A stretch of DNA of 41,363 nt, from contig CAMAVF010000010.1 in NCBI GenBank assembly GCA_945861445.1, positions 1 through 41,363 of the forward strand. Direction: 5' to 3'. Both the position numbers and the translations under genes were made by a program. The DNA comes from Planctomicrobium piriforme (GTDB lineage: Bacteria > Planctomycetota > Planctomycetia > Planctomycetales > Planctomycetaceae). This document shows positions 27,762 through 35,031 of this stretch, one piece after another. Positions within the stretch are counted from its first letter, which is position 1, and every line of letters begins with the position of its first letter. The notes under the pieces are model-generated. The model was not told the DNA's origin, ran no database searches, and saw only the letters and a program-made list of their open reading frames with translations.

Positions 27762-28299
27762 CACGCCACGAAGGCGTACTTGATGAATACAAGCCCGAAG
27801 CGCAAGTTTTGAAGTTGCGCTCTGGACGAAATCGGGGAAGGGTTGATTCCTATGACTGATCATCTTGAGGGATTGAGAATACATTATGGGAACACTGATC
27901 TACGCTAATCTACGCTAATCAAGCAAGAAAGTGTGACGCCCCACGATTGGTCTTTTTCTGGATAAGCGTAGATTAGTGTAGATCAGTGTTCCCCAAAAAA
28001 GTCCTTCATCTGCATTCCCGTGCGAAATGCGTAACCTCAAAAAGCGCAAGGTCACTTCGTGACCGGTCGTTAAGGTCAAAACTCGATTTTGAGCGTTCCC
28101 AAATCGGTCTTGCCGCAGCGATCAACTGCGGATAAAGTCCCGCCTCTCCTTTCCACATCTCAAGCTTGCCAAGCTCCGGTTCCCGGAAGCCTGCCTGCCT
28201 ACGTCCGCCTCTGATCTGTCGCTACCAACTCCCGCTACTTCCTTCGTTCCAATCCTGACTGGTTCGCTGGTGCATCCCTTTCACCCGTGAGTGTATTTC
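27762..28299. other. Long intergenic region with one inverted repeat
   Basis: 538 bases without a credible gene. It holds the 29-base inverted repeat at 27888-27993 and a small hairpin GGTCAC-TTC-GTGACC (28050-28064). The remainder shows no family I recognise. It presumably includes the promoter for the small lipoprotein-like gene. Confidence 0.6.
27888..27993. repeat. 29-bp inverted repeat GGGAACACTGATCTACGC
   Basis: Arms 27888-27916 and 27965-27993 match in 28 of 29 positions and enclose 48 bases. The left arm has a short direct duplication (TCTACGCTAA twice). It is a MITE-like non-coding element downstream of the methyltransferase. Confidence 0.9.
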
Positions 28300-28530
28300 A
28301 TGGACAGACACTTTTTGCGTCCCGGTGCGACCTGCGGCCTCGTCGCAGTCGTCTTGACCATGTGTGGGTGTTCGTTCTTCCCAGAAGCCCTGCAGCCGCA
28401 GAACCTCCAAAAGTGGAACCGGGGCCCAGGTCCGTCGACCGATCCCTTTTTCTCGGTTCCGGCAGATCGTCTGGCACCCCCCTTGGAATCGTATGATGAC
28501 ACCAACGACGATCAGGAACAGGTTGACTAA
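28300..28530 (+). CDS. Small candidate lipoprotein
   Basis: A 76-residue predicted protein that I do not recognise. It has positive residues (MDRHFLRPG), a hydrophobic stretch (ATCGLVAVVLTM) and a lipobox-like MCGC (Cys about 26), then a Pro-rich, acidic tail (PFFSVPADRLAPPLESYDDTNDDQEQVD). This looks like a short lipoprotein or exported peptide. An upstream GTG at 28291 could be the start instead (three more residues). It precedes the exported isoaspartyl methyltransferase by 156 bases on the same strand. The lipobox is imperfect and the antisense frame is also open. Confidence 0.5.
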   Translation: MDRHFLRPGATCGLVAVVLTMCGCSFFPEALQPQNLQKWNRGPGPSTDPFFSVPADRLAPPLESYDDTNDDQEQVD

Positions 28531-28686
28531 CGATCGCGCTCACGTGTCTCACCACAAAGTGAGCTATTGAACGACAGTCATCAAGTGCCGGAAATTCTTA
28601 TTCCGTCCGGAAATCAACTCGCGTAAGATGCGGACGTGCGGGGGCCATCGCGGCCCAGTTCGTTGTCACTCTTGAGGGGCTCGCAG

Positions 28687-29958
28687 ATGGCGACACGTCT
28701 TCATCCATTGGGTGTGATGCTCGGTCTTGGCCTGACCATCGGCATCGGGACGCTGTCTTGGACGGCCCCGTCGGAAGCCCAGGCCAAACGGTTGGTCGAC
28801 AAGCGGCAAGAGGAGAAATACGCCGTGGAACGCAACGCGATGGTCGACAAGTACATTGCCCCGGAAGGCATCACCAACGAGGCCGTCCTGAAGGCTGCGC
28901 GAACCGTGCCCCGGCATCTGTTCGTCACTCCCCAGTTCCGCGCGAAGGCGTATATCGATCAAGCCTTGCCCATCGGCCATAAGCAGACGATCTCGCCCCC
29001 GTTTATCGTCTCGTACATGACCCAGGTCATTGATCCGCAACCGGAAGACAAGGTCCTGGAGATTGGCACCGGCAGCGGCTATCAGGCGGCGATCCTGGGG
29101 CAGATCGTCAAGCAAGTCTTCTCGATCGAGATTGTCGAACCGCTCGGCAAACTGGCTGCAGAACGCTTGAAGGACCTCCAATACACCAATATCCAGACCC
29201 GGATCGGAGACGGCTACAAAGGCTGGCCCGAGGAAGCTCCCTTCGACAAGATCATCGTGACGTGCTCACCGGAAAAAGTCCCGCAACCGCTTGTCGAACA
29301 ACTCAAGGAAGGGGGCAAGATGATTGTCCCCCTGGGCGAACGCTATCAGCAGGTGTTTTATCTGTTCGAAAAACAGCAGGGCAAGCTGGTTCAGACGAAG
29401 CTGCTGCCGACGTTATTCGTCCCCATGACCGGTCAATCGGAAGACATGCGGAAGGTCAAGCCCGATCCGTTGAACCCGCGTATTCGCAACGGCAGTTTCG
29501 AAGCCCTGATTCCCGAAGCGGCGACGCCGGAAAGCTGGCACTATCAGCGACAGTTGACGCTGATGGAAGGTGAGGCCCCCGACGGCAAGCATTTCGTCAC
29601 GTTTGAAAACGCCGAGCCGGGCCGGTTCGCTCAATGCCTGCAGGCAATGGCCATGGACGGTCGGAAAATTGCGGCCGTGAATGTTTCCGTAATGGTGATG
29701 GGGAAGCAATTGCGACAAGGCAACAGCGCCGACGAACAGTCCGCACTGGTCATCAACTTCTTCGACACCGATCGTAAACCCATCGGCATCGTGCATCTGG
29801 GCCCCTGGCAAGGGTCTTTCGACTGGCAAGAAGTCACCAAGGAACTTCAGGTCCCACCCGCAACTCGCGAAGCTATCATGCACGTGGGACTCAATGGAGG
29901 CCTGGGCAGCCTGAGCGTCGACAACATCCGCCTGAGTGCGTCGCAACGAAGAAATTGA
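28687..29958 (+). CDS. pcm: Exported protein-L-isoaspartate O-methyltransferase with C-terminal extension
   Basis: A 423-residue protein. It carries a signal peptide (MATRLHPLGVMLGLGLTIGIGTLSWTAPSEAQA, 33 residues), then a PCMT domain at about 45-260: EGITNEAVLKAARTVPRHLF, ALPIGHKQTISPPFIVSYM, motif I VLEIGTGSGYQAAIL (123-137), GDGYKGWPEEAPFDKIIVTC, and LKEGGKMIVPLG. PCMT repairs isoaspartyl residues using SAM. From about 280 a separate domain (NGSFEALIPEAATPESWHYQ, then HFVTFENAEPGRFAQCLQA) resembles a galactose-binding-like jelly roll. The exported location is odd because SAM is cytoplasmic, as with the methyltransferase 0.9 kb upstream. GAGGGGC supports the ATG. Heptamer repeats begin right after the stop. 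Confidence 0.9.
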   Translation: MATRLHPLGVMLGLGLTIGIGTLSWTAPSEAQAKRLVDKRQEEKYAVERNAMVDKYIAPEGITNEAVLKAARTVPRHLFVTPQFRAKAYIDQALPIGHKQTISPPFIVSYMTQVIDPQPEDKVLEIGTGSGYQAAILGQIVKQVFSIEIVEPLGKLAAERLKDLQYTNIQTRIGDGYKGWPEEAPFDKIIVTCSPEKVPQPLVEQLKEGGKMIVPLGERYQQVFYLFEKQQGKLVQTKLLPTLFVPMTGQSEDMRKVKPDPLNPRIRNGSFEALIPEAATPESWHYQRQLTLMEGEAPDGKHFVTFENAEPGRFAQCLQAMAMDGRKIAAVNVSVMVMGKQLRQGNSADEQSALVINFFDTDRKPIGIVHLGPWQGSFDWQEVTKELQVPPATREAIMHVGLNGGLGSLSVDNIRLSASQRRN

Positions 29959-29960
29959 AT

Positions 29961-30018
29961 ATTGGTCCTTTGTCCTTTGTCCTTTGTCATTGGTCCTTGG
30001 AGTTGGTCCTTGGAGTTG
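29961..30018. repeat. Heptamer array, TTGGTCC/TTTGTCC orientation
   Basis: Words TTGGTCC, TTTGTCC, TCATTGG and TTGGAG begin two bases after the pcm stop. It is the reverse complement of the array at 30100-30257, so together they could form a long stem. Confidence 0.8.
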
Positions 30019-30099
30019 CGACTCGTTTCCTAACTCAATTGCGGGGCGTTTCTTTGAATGATCAAAGGAAGGCCCCATTGGTCAATCTGGTACTCGCAA

Positions 30100-30257
30100 C
30101 CAATGACCAATGACCAATGACCAATGACCAATGACCAATGACCAATGACCAATGACCAATGACCAATGACCAAGGACCAATGACCAATGACCAATGACCA
30201 ATTACCAATGACCAAGGACCAATGACCAAGGACCAAGGACCAAGGACCAAGGACCAA
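30100..30257. repeat. Long tandem heptamer array CCAATGA/CCAAGGA
   Basis: About 22 units of a 7-base repeat, mainly CCAATGA on the left and CCAAGGA on the right. Read on the other strand the unit is TTGGTCA or TTGGTCC. This resembles the heptameric STRR-type repeats described in cyanobacteria, as far as I recall. Translation of the array gives the artefactual GHWSLVI-type peptide. Confidence 0.95.
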
Positions 30258-30264
30258 AAACACA

Positions 30265-30293
30265 AAACCCGAAAGCGCAACGCTCTCGGGTTT
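30265..30293 (-). terminator. Intrinsic terminator of rpsT
   Basis: On the minus strand, AAACCCGAGAGCG pairs with CGCTTTCGGGTTT (one mismatch) around a TTG loop and is followed by a T-rich run (TTGTGTTTTTGG). It lies 39 bases after the rpsT stop. It is the clearest Rho-independent terminator in the window. Confidence 0.85.
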
Positions 30294-30331
30294 CGATTTG
30301 CTTGGATCTGAAAACTCTGGCCGGAAACGGA

Positions 30332-30628
30332 CTAACCTGCTGCGGGAGTCGCATTTTCCTTGGCAGCTTTCGCCTTGTTGGCGTGCAGGGCCAGACGCGA
30401 CTTCATGCGAGCGGCGGCGTTCTTGTGGATCATGTGCTTCGCGGCAGCCTGGTCGAACCGACGGCTGGCCAGCTTGTAAAGAGCATCCACGGTGGCCGTA
30501 TCACCAGCCGCCACGGCGGCCCGGAACTTCTTCACCAGAGTACGCAAGGCGCTCGTTTGAGAGCGGTTACGCGAACGTCGCTTGACGTCCTTACGCATAT
30601 TCTTACGAGCTGAACTTGTATTGGGCAT
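30332..30628 (-). CDS. rpsT: 30S ribosomal protein S20
   Basis: A 98-residue S20 protein that binds 16S rRNA in the small subunit body. The N-terminus [34 protein letters not shown] is characteristic, followed by the helical C-terminal half ([24 protein letters not shown]). Length is slightly above the usual 85-90, with an Ala-rich tail. It is monocistronic, as is common for rpsT, with a strong terminator downstream and a 347-base upstream region. The ribosome binding site before the ATG is weak. Confidence 0.96.
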   Translation of the reverse strand: MPNTSSARKNMRKDVKRRSRNRSQTSALRTLVKKFRAAVAAGDTATVDALYKLASRRFDQAAAKHMIHKNAAARMKSRLALHANKAKAAKENATPAAG

Positions 30629-30975
30629 TGTGTCTCAAATTCCGTCAACGAAACAAATCAACTGACCGACCAAACCGGCGCCGCGTTCTTCGGCAACCGT
30701 TCCCTGACTTCGCATATATCGGATGAAATCACTGTACCAGTCCATCCAGCGAAGAACCGGAAATTGTAATTTCTTTTACGAGAGTTTACCAGTCAAAGGT
30801 GATACATTTCAAAAGTTGCCAAATGCGCCCCTGGCGATAATTCTTGCAAGGTATCGCATCCCGTATGTTCCCAGGATTGGGAATGGGACACATGGGACTT
30901 ATAGGACGGATGGGACTTATGAAATTGCAAACAGGAACAGGACGTAACGTATTATCCTGCAATGCTTAAAATCAG
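30629..30975. other. Intergenic region upstream of rpsT
   Basis: 347 bases between the glycosyltransferase stop and the rpsT start, both minus strand. It must hold the rpsT promoter. It contains one TGGGACNNA nonamer array (30877-30921); otherwise nothing recognised. Confidence 0.6.
30877..30921. repeat. TGGGACNNA nonamer array, single orientation
   Basis: Five or so words TGGGACACA, TGGGACTTA, AGGACGGA and TGGGACTTA in direct orientation, lacking the inverted partner seen at 11477-11563 and 32893-32978. It lies about 55 bases downstream of the glycosyltransferase stop. Confidence 0.75.
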
Positions 30976-32151
30976 CTATAGCCGGTTTTCTGAAATCACC
31001 TCTTCATAGATTTTCGCGTACGCCGCAATCATTTGCGGCACACTGAATTCGGTTGCCATCCGGTGTCTACCGGCAGCTCCCAGTCGCTCGGCCATATCGG
31101 GCCGCTCGAATAATGAAAGTGCCGCCCGGGCATACGCTGCACGGTCGCCGACGGGAATCAAGTATCCCGTCTGACCTTCCACCACCAACTCGCGGTTCGC
31201 GGGAATATCGCTGGCCAGGACTGGCAATCCGACCGCCATCGCTTCCATCACGCTGTTCGACATCCCCTCGAAGTCGCTCGCCAGGCAAAACGCGTCCATG
31301 AGGGGCAGGATTGCGGGAATATCCTGTCGATGTCCCAGGAACAGGACCCTGGATTCGATATCCAAATCCCGCGCAAACCGTTCCAGCCACTCACGTTCCG
31401 GACCGTCTCCGACCAGCACGAGGTAGGTGTCGTCCCGCACATTTTCGAGCAACACCATCATCCAAATCAGGTCAATGACTCGTTTCTGCCGAGCCAGCCG
31501 CCCGACATATCCTAGAACTTTCGCCTCGGACGGCAGCCCACACAGTTCGGCGCGGCGCCGATCACGCTCTGTGGTGATGAGCGTGTTGGCAGGCGTGGGT
31601 AATTCGATCCCGTTGGGTACGACGCGGATCCGTTCCGCGGGGAATTGCTGCTGGCGATAGAACTCCGCGACGCTCTGCGAGTTCCCGACCAATCTCGCCG
31701 TCCGTGCAATCTGCCAGCGATCCAGAGTCAGTTGCCAGCCACTTTTCCAAGTGTCGACGCAGCGTTCCGACACAATCACCGGAGGTCGGCGACGCCCGCC
31801 CGCGACCATCCTCCCGTAGGAGTTGGCCGCGAACAACCACGTGTGAATGACGTCAGGCTTCCAGCGCTTGATGAGTCGCGACAACTTCCACAGACAGAAC
31901 GGATCAAACTTCCAGCGTTTTCCCAACACAGTCAGGGGGATCTCGTGTCGTTCCAGATCCTCGGCATAGGGTCCCCCGCGGGTTAGCGCCACGACTTGCA
32001 CGTCAAATTGATCGCGTGGCAGCCCGGTCGCCAAGAGTGTGAATTGCTTCTCTGCGCCGGACCGATCCAAGGTCGGAATCACAAGCAGGATACGGGCAGG
32101 AGGCACTGATAGGGTCCACGAGGAGTTGAATATCCCAATTCCACGGGTCAT
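30976..32151 (-). CDS. Group 1 (GT4-type) glycosyltransferase
   Basis: A 391-residue GT-B-fold glycosyltransferase. The ATG at 32151 lies 9 bases after GAGGGA; another ATG three codons earlier is too close to it. The N-terminal domain shows ARILLVIPTLDRSGAEKQFTLLA and PDVIHTWLFAANSYGRM; the C-terminal nucleotide-sugar domain shows LGYVGRLARQKRVIDLI, VLVGDGPER, VLFLGHRQDIPAILPLMDAF and FEGMSNSVMEAMAVGLPV (the EX7E motif). It should transfer a sugar from an NDP-donor to a lipid- or polysaccharide-linked acceptor on the cytoplasmic face of the membrane. No other polysaccharide gene is adjacent. A conserved hypothetical gene diverges from it across about 60 bases, so the two may share control. 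Confidence 0.92.
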   Translation of the reverse strand: MTRGIGIFNSSWTLSVPPARILLVIPTLDRSGAEKQFTLLATGLPRDQFDVQVVALTRGGPYAEDLERHEIPLTVLGKRWKFDPFCLWKLSRLIKRWKPDVIHTWLFAANSYGRMVAGGRRRPPVIVSERCVDTWKSGWQLTLDRWQIARTARLVGNSQSVAEFYRQQQFPAERIRVVPNGIELPTPANTLITTERDRRRAELCGLPSEAKVLGYVGRLARQKRVIDLIWMMVLLENVRDDTYLVLVGDGPEREWLERFARDLDIESRVLFLGHRQDIPAILPLMDAFCLASDFEGMSNSVMEAMAVGLPVLASDIPANRELVVEGQTGYLIPVGDRAAYARAALSLFERPDMAERLGAAGRHRMATEFSVPQMIAAYAKIYEEVISENRL

Positions 32152-32213
32152 TCTGGACATTCCCTCGCCATTTGCAATGATGCATGCCAGTACAATCTCA
32201 GGAGTGTCTCTGG

Positions 32214-32876
32214 ATGAATTATTACGCCCACGGCTGCCGATTTGTGGATCGGCCCTATTTTCTGATCGGCACGGCCATCCCGGACATGATCCGCGTGTCA
32301 GACAAGGGAGTCCGCATTCACAGCAAACGAGTCGTCCCATTCAATGACGGTGGCGACTCGCCGCGATCGCAGATTGCTGCGGGAATTCTGCAGCACCTGG
32401 CGGACGACGACACCTTTCACGGCACGGCTGCGTTCATCCAGGTCTCGGCCCAACTCTCGACGATGTTCAAACGAGCCTTGCCCGTCGATGACGGCTTGCG
32501 GCCCAGTTTTCTCGGTCACATCACGACGGAGTTGATTCTCGATTCGATTCTGATTTCCGCGAATTCGACGGGACTGGACGCCTACTATGAGGCGTGGCTC
32601 CGAGTGGACCCCGCCGTGGTACTCGACAGCGTGAATCAGATGACCCGCGACCCGGCCGTGCGGCTGGCCGAGATGATTCCCTTATTCCACCGCGAGCAAT
32701 TCCTGCGAGATTACGCCGAACCGGTCGGATTGCTGCATCGTTTGAATCAAGTACTGCGACGTGTCACGCTGCCGCCGCTGCCCGCCGAAGCCAAGCAAGT
32801 CCTGGCAAGCGCCTGGCCCATCGTGGAACAGTGGGCGGAACAACTGCTGCCCTACAAGTGGCCGGCGATCGCGTAG
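32214..32876 (+). CDS. Conserved hypothetical, possibly AcpH-like
   Basis: A 220-residue protein beginning MNYYAHGCRFVDRPYFLIGTAIPDMIRV, with AGILQHLADDDTFHGTAAF and FLGHITTELILDSILI. The spaced His/Asp residues (H6, H and D in QHLADDD, FH, GHITTELILD) give a faint likeness to acyl-carrier-protein phosphodiesterase (AcpH) or HD-like all-helical hydrolases, but I cannot confirm it. It is soluble and helical, with no signal peptide. AGGAG at 9 bases supports the ATG. It diverges from a glycosyltransferase gene; the intergenic gap of 62 bases suggests a shared promoter region. A nonamer hairpin follows the stop. Confidence 0.75.
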   Translation: MNYYAHGCRFVDRPYFLIGTAIPDMIRVSDKGVRIHSKRVVPFNDGGDSPRSQIAAGILQHLADDDTFHGTAAFIQVSAQLSTMFKRALPVDDGLRPSFLGHITTELILDSILISANSTGLDAYYEAWLRVDPAVVLDSVNQMTRDPAVRLAEMIPLFHREQFLRDYAEPVGLLHRLNQVLRRVTLPPLPAEAKQVLASAWPIVEQWAEQLLPYKWPAIA

Positions 32877-32892
32877 AACCACCAATCCAATA

Positions 32893-32978
32893 TGTCCCAT
32901 CCGTCCCATTGGTCCCATAAGTCCCATTCAGAATTTATGGGACGGATGGGACACATGAGACACATGGGACCAATGGGA
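32893..32978. repeat. TGGGACNNA nonamer inverted array
   Basis: TCCCAT-type words on the left and TGGGAC-type words on the right flank the centre CAGAATTTAT, closely like 11477-11563. It starts 17 bases after the stop of the hypothetical gene and could form a long terminator-like hairpin. Confidence 0.85.
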
Positions 32979-33000
32979 GGTGACCCCGCTTTTCCAACTT

Positions 33001-33023
33001 TTAGACATTAGTCATTAGACATT
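33001..33023. repeat. Short TTAGACA heptamer run
   Basis: Three units (TTAGACA, TTAGTCA, TTAGACA) of the tandem repeat at 7996-8060, here next to the nonamer array. Confidence 0.7.
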
Positions 33024-33147
33024 CGGATTTTCCCCATCATCCCGATTGCGTTGCAGACCGCGCGCAAGTCAGTACCATGATGGACTGATCCGCTCACCAA
33101 TCCTGACTGGCTAGCAGCCGTCGCACAACTCACGGAGAAAGCACCCC

Positions 33148-33990
33148 ATGAAGTACGGCATGAATCTGCTGTTGTGGACGACCGATGTCACCGACGCTCA
33201 CGGTCCCATTCTGGAAATGCTGGCCAAGCAGGGCTATGACGGCGTGGAAGTCCCCGTCTTCGACCTGGATGCCGGCAAGTTTAAGGCCCTCGGCCAGCGA
33301 CTCCAGAACTTGGGATTGCAACGCACAGCCGTCACGGTCTGCACGGCAGAAGCCAACCCGATTGGCGACACCCCTGCGATTCGTCAGGCGGGCCTCGATC
33401 ACATCAAGAAGGCCGTCGACATGTGCCAGGCAATGGGCGCGACGCACCTGTGTGGCCCGTTCCATTCGGCTCTGGGAGTCTTCAGCGGGCAGGGCCCGAC
33501 GGCCGATGAATGGTCGCGCGGCAAGGAGATCCTCGCCAAGGCCGCCGACCATGCCAAGCAGGCCAATGTCACGCTGGTCCTCGAATATCTCAACCGCTTC
33601 GAGACCTACTTCCTGACCTCGGCCGCCGATGCGACCCGATTCATTCAGGAAGTCAATCATCCCTTCCTGCGGACGATGTACGACACGTTCCACGCGAACA
33701 TTGAAGAAAAGGATCTGGCCCAGGCCATTCGGACGATCACGCCGGTCATGGCTCACGTCCATATTTCCGAGAATGACCGATCGACGCCGGGTGAAGGTCA
33801 CGTGGACTGGGCGACGACGTTCAAAACGCTGAAGGAAGTCAAGTACGACGGCTGGATGGTCGTCGAAGCATTCGGTCTGGCACTGCCCGCCTTAGCCGCC
33901 GCAACCAAGATCTGGCGCAAGATGTTTACCACGGAAGAAGTCCTGGCCGCGAATGCGCTCAAGTTCATGAAGCAGAACGTAGAAGGTTGA
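33148..33990 (+). CDS. D-tagatose 3-epimerase-like sugar isomerase/epimerase
   Basis: A 280-residue TIM-barrel protein close to ketose 3-epimerases (D-tagatose/D-psicose 3-epimerase). The metal-site residues line up in order: Glu146 in LVLEYLNRFE, Asp179 in MYDTFHANIEE, His205 in HVHISENDR and Glu240 in MVVEAF. The spacing agrees with characterised members, which need Mn or Co and invert C3 of free ketoses. ATG with GGAGA upstream. No signal peptide, so cytoplasmic. It is monocistronic and convergent with the suf locus; the compound repeat at 34012-34167 separates them. The actual substrate could be a phosphorylated or modified sugar. Confidence 0.9.
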   Translation: MKYGMNLLLWTTDVTDAHGPILEMLAKQGYDGVEVPVFDLDAGKFKALGQRLQNLGLQRTAVTVCTAEANPIGDTPAIRQAGLDHIKKAVDMCQAMGATHLCGPFHSALGVFSGQGPTADEWSRGKEILAKAADHAKQANVTLVLEYLNRFETYFLTSAADATRFIQEVNHPFLRTMYDTFHANIEEKDLAQAIRTITPVMAHVHISENDRSTPGEGHVDWATTFKTLKEVKYDGWMVVEAFGLALPALAAATKIWRKMFTTEEVLAANALKFMKQNVEG

Positions 33991-34011
33991 CCGTAGGTCC
34001 AGCCTCTTCGT

Positions 34012-34052
34012 AGGCGAGCGTTGGGTGTAAGCCCAATGGTTGTTAGCGACTC
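34012..34052. repeat. AGGCGAGCGTTGGGTGT repeat, copy 3
   Basis: A variant of 12916-12956 and 18117-18155, with compensating changes in its stem (TTGGGTGTAAGCCCAA), which suggests that the hairpin structure is conserved. It forms the left end of a compound element. Confidence 0.8.
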
Positions 34053-34096
34053 ACAATCTAAATTTGAGTCGACATCAACTGTTATGGTGCACGAAC

Positions 34097-34167
34097 GGTT
34101 TTTATCACGGTTGAATGAAGCTTCAACCCGTGTAAAAACCATTCGGGTTTACGCCGGACGCTCGCCT
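34097..34167. repeat. Hairpin plus reversed copy of the GCGTCCGGCGT repeat
   Basis: 34097-34140 folds as GGTTTTTA..CACGG..TTGAA against its near complement. 34137-34167 is a reversed copy of the 12916 family. Together with 34012-34052 it gives an element with inverted ends between convergent genes; it may serve as a two-way terminator. Confidence 0.75.
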
Positions 34168-34178
34168 GAATCAGTTGA

Positions 34179-34589
34179 CTAAAAAATGCCCAGTTGATCG
34201 CGCGCTTCATCGGTCATCCGGTCAGGAGTCCACGGCGGGCTCATTACGAGCTTGATCGTCGCCTCTTTGACACCCGGGATCGCTTCCAGGGCCGCTTTGG
34301 CCTGCGAAATGATCTGCGGACCGGCAGGGCAGGCGGGGCTGGTCAACGTCATGTCAACGAGTACTTTGTGTTCGTCTTCCTGAATGCCATACACCAAGCC
34401 CAAGTCGACGATGTTGACGAACAACTCAGGATCGACGACCTGCTTGAGCGCATTCAACATCGTCAGTTCGTCGGGAGCCGCCGGCAACGCGGCGTCAGCG
34501 GCGGCCGTGTCGGATGCAGGGGACGGAGCATCCACCGGAGCAATGGGTGCGGGAGCTTCAGTCGCCACGGGAGTCGTCTCGTCACTCAT
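34179..34589 (-). CDS. sufT: SufT-like DUF59 (MIP18 family) protein
   Basis: A 136-residue protein whose first 42 residues are Ala/Pro-rich and probably disordered. The rest is a DUF59/MIP18 domain: LKQVVDPELFVNIVDLGLVYGI (with DPE at 53-55), VDMTLTSPACPAGPQI (Cys87) and the closing VMSPPWTPDRMTDEARDQLGI. Members such as SufT and PaaD take part in Fe-S cluster maturation of target proteins. The start ATG overlaps the stop of the Rieske gene by four bases (ATGA), and AGGA lies upstream, indicating translational coupling. It is the last gene of the suf run. Confidence 0.9.
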   Translation of the reverse strand: MSDETTPVATEAPAPIAPVDAPSPASDTAAADAALPAAPDELTMLNALKQVVDPELFVNIVDLGLVYGIQEDEHKVLVDMTLTSPACPAGPQIISQAKAALEAIPGVKEATIKLVMSPPWTPDRMTDEARDQLGIF

Positions 34590-34900
34590 AATTCTGGTCC
34601 TACAAAAATCTGGCCATCTTCCACCTTCACCGCAAATCGCGGAATCGGTGAGGTGGCAGGCATGCACAAGGCTTTGCCGGTAATGACATCGAATCGCGCA
34701 CCATGGCGCGGGCAAGTGATCTCACAACCATTGACCGGACCGTCCGTCAACGGTTGCCCGTCATGCGTGCAGACGTCTTCGATCGCATAGTACTTGTCCG
34801 CCACGCGCAGCACGAGGATCGCTCGGTCATCGACGAATGCCAGCAATCGTCCGGCGGCAGGGAATTCGGAAACGGCAGCCACTTTTTGAAAATCGGACAT
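34586..34900 (-). CDS. Rieske-type [2Fe-2S] ferredoxin
   Basis: A 104-residue single-domain Rieske protein of the NirD/BphF type. The cluster ligands are Cys44-His46 (CTH) and Cys63-His66 (CPRH), both present; the loop is TCPRHGARFDVITGKAL-like. No signal peptide or membrane helix, so it is a soluble cytoplasmic electron carrier. Rieske ferredoxins occur in suf clusters of several phyla as far as I recall. Here it may deliver electrons for cluster assembly, or be a first client of it; neither is proven. It lies 131 bases after sufD and overlaps sufT. Confidence 0.93.
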   Translation of the reverse strand: MSDFQKVAAVSEFPAAGRLLAFVDDRAILVLRVADKYYAIEDVCTHDGQPLTDGPVNGCEITCPRHGARFDVITGKALCMPATSPIPRFAVKVEDGQIFVGPEL

Positions 34901-35031
34901 TGCACCACTTGATCGTCGTTGTTCGCTCGGCGAACAAAACGTGTTCGCGAGTTGGAATATGATTCTCGCCTTGAATGTTATTTGGCCCGATTACTGCGGG
35001 TGCGTTCTGATCGCGGAGCGATCAACGACTT

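Larger units (their letters stand above)
29959..30331. other. Repeat-rich convergent intergenic region
   Basis: 373 bases between the convergent pcm (+) and rpsT (-) genes. It consists of a TTGGTCC-type heptamer run (29961-30018), a linker of about 80 bases, a CCAATGA-type run (30100-30257) and the rpsT terminator. No gene is supported; long open frames here are artefacts of the 7-base periodicity. Confidence 0.8.

Noticed and set aside
30030-30280. Open frames on the minus strand encoding GHWSLVI repeats
   Set aside because: They are translations of the CCAATGA/CCAAGGA heptamer array and have no start signal or protein-like variety.
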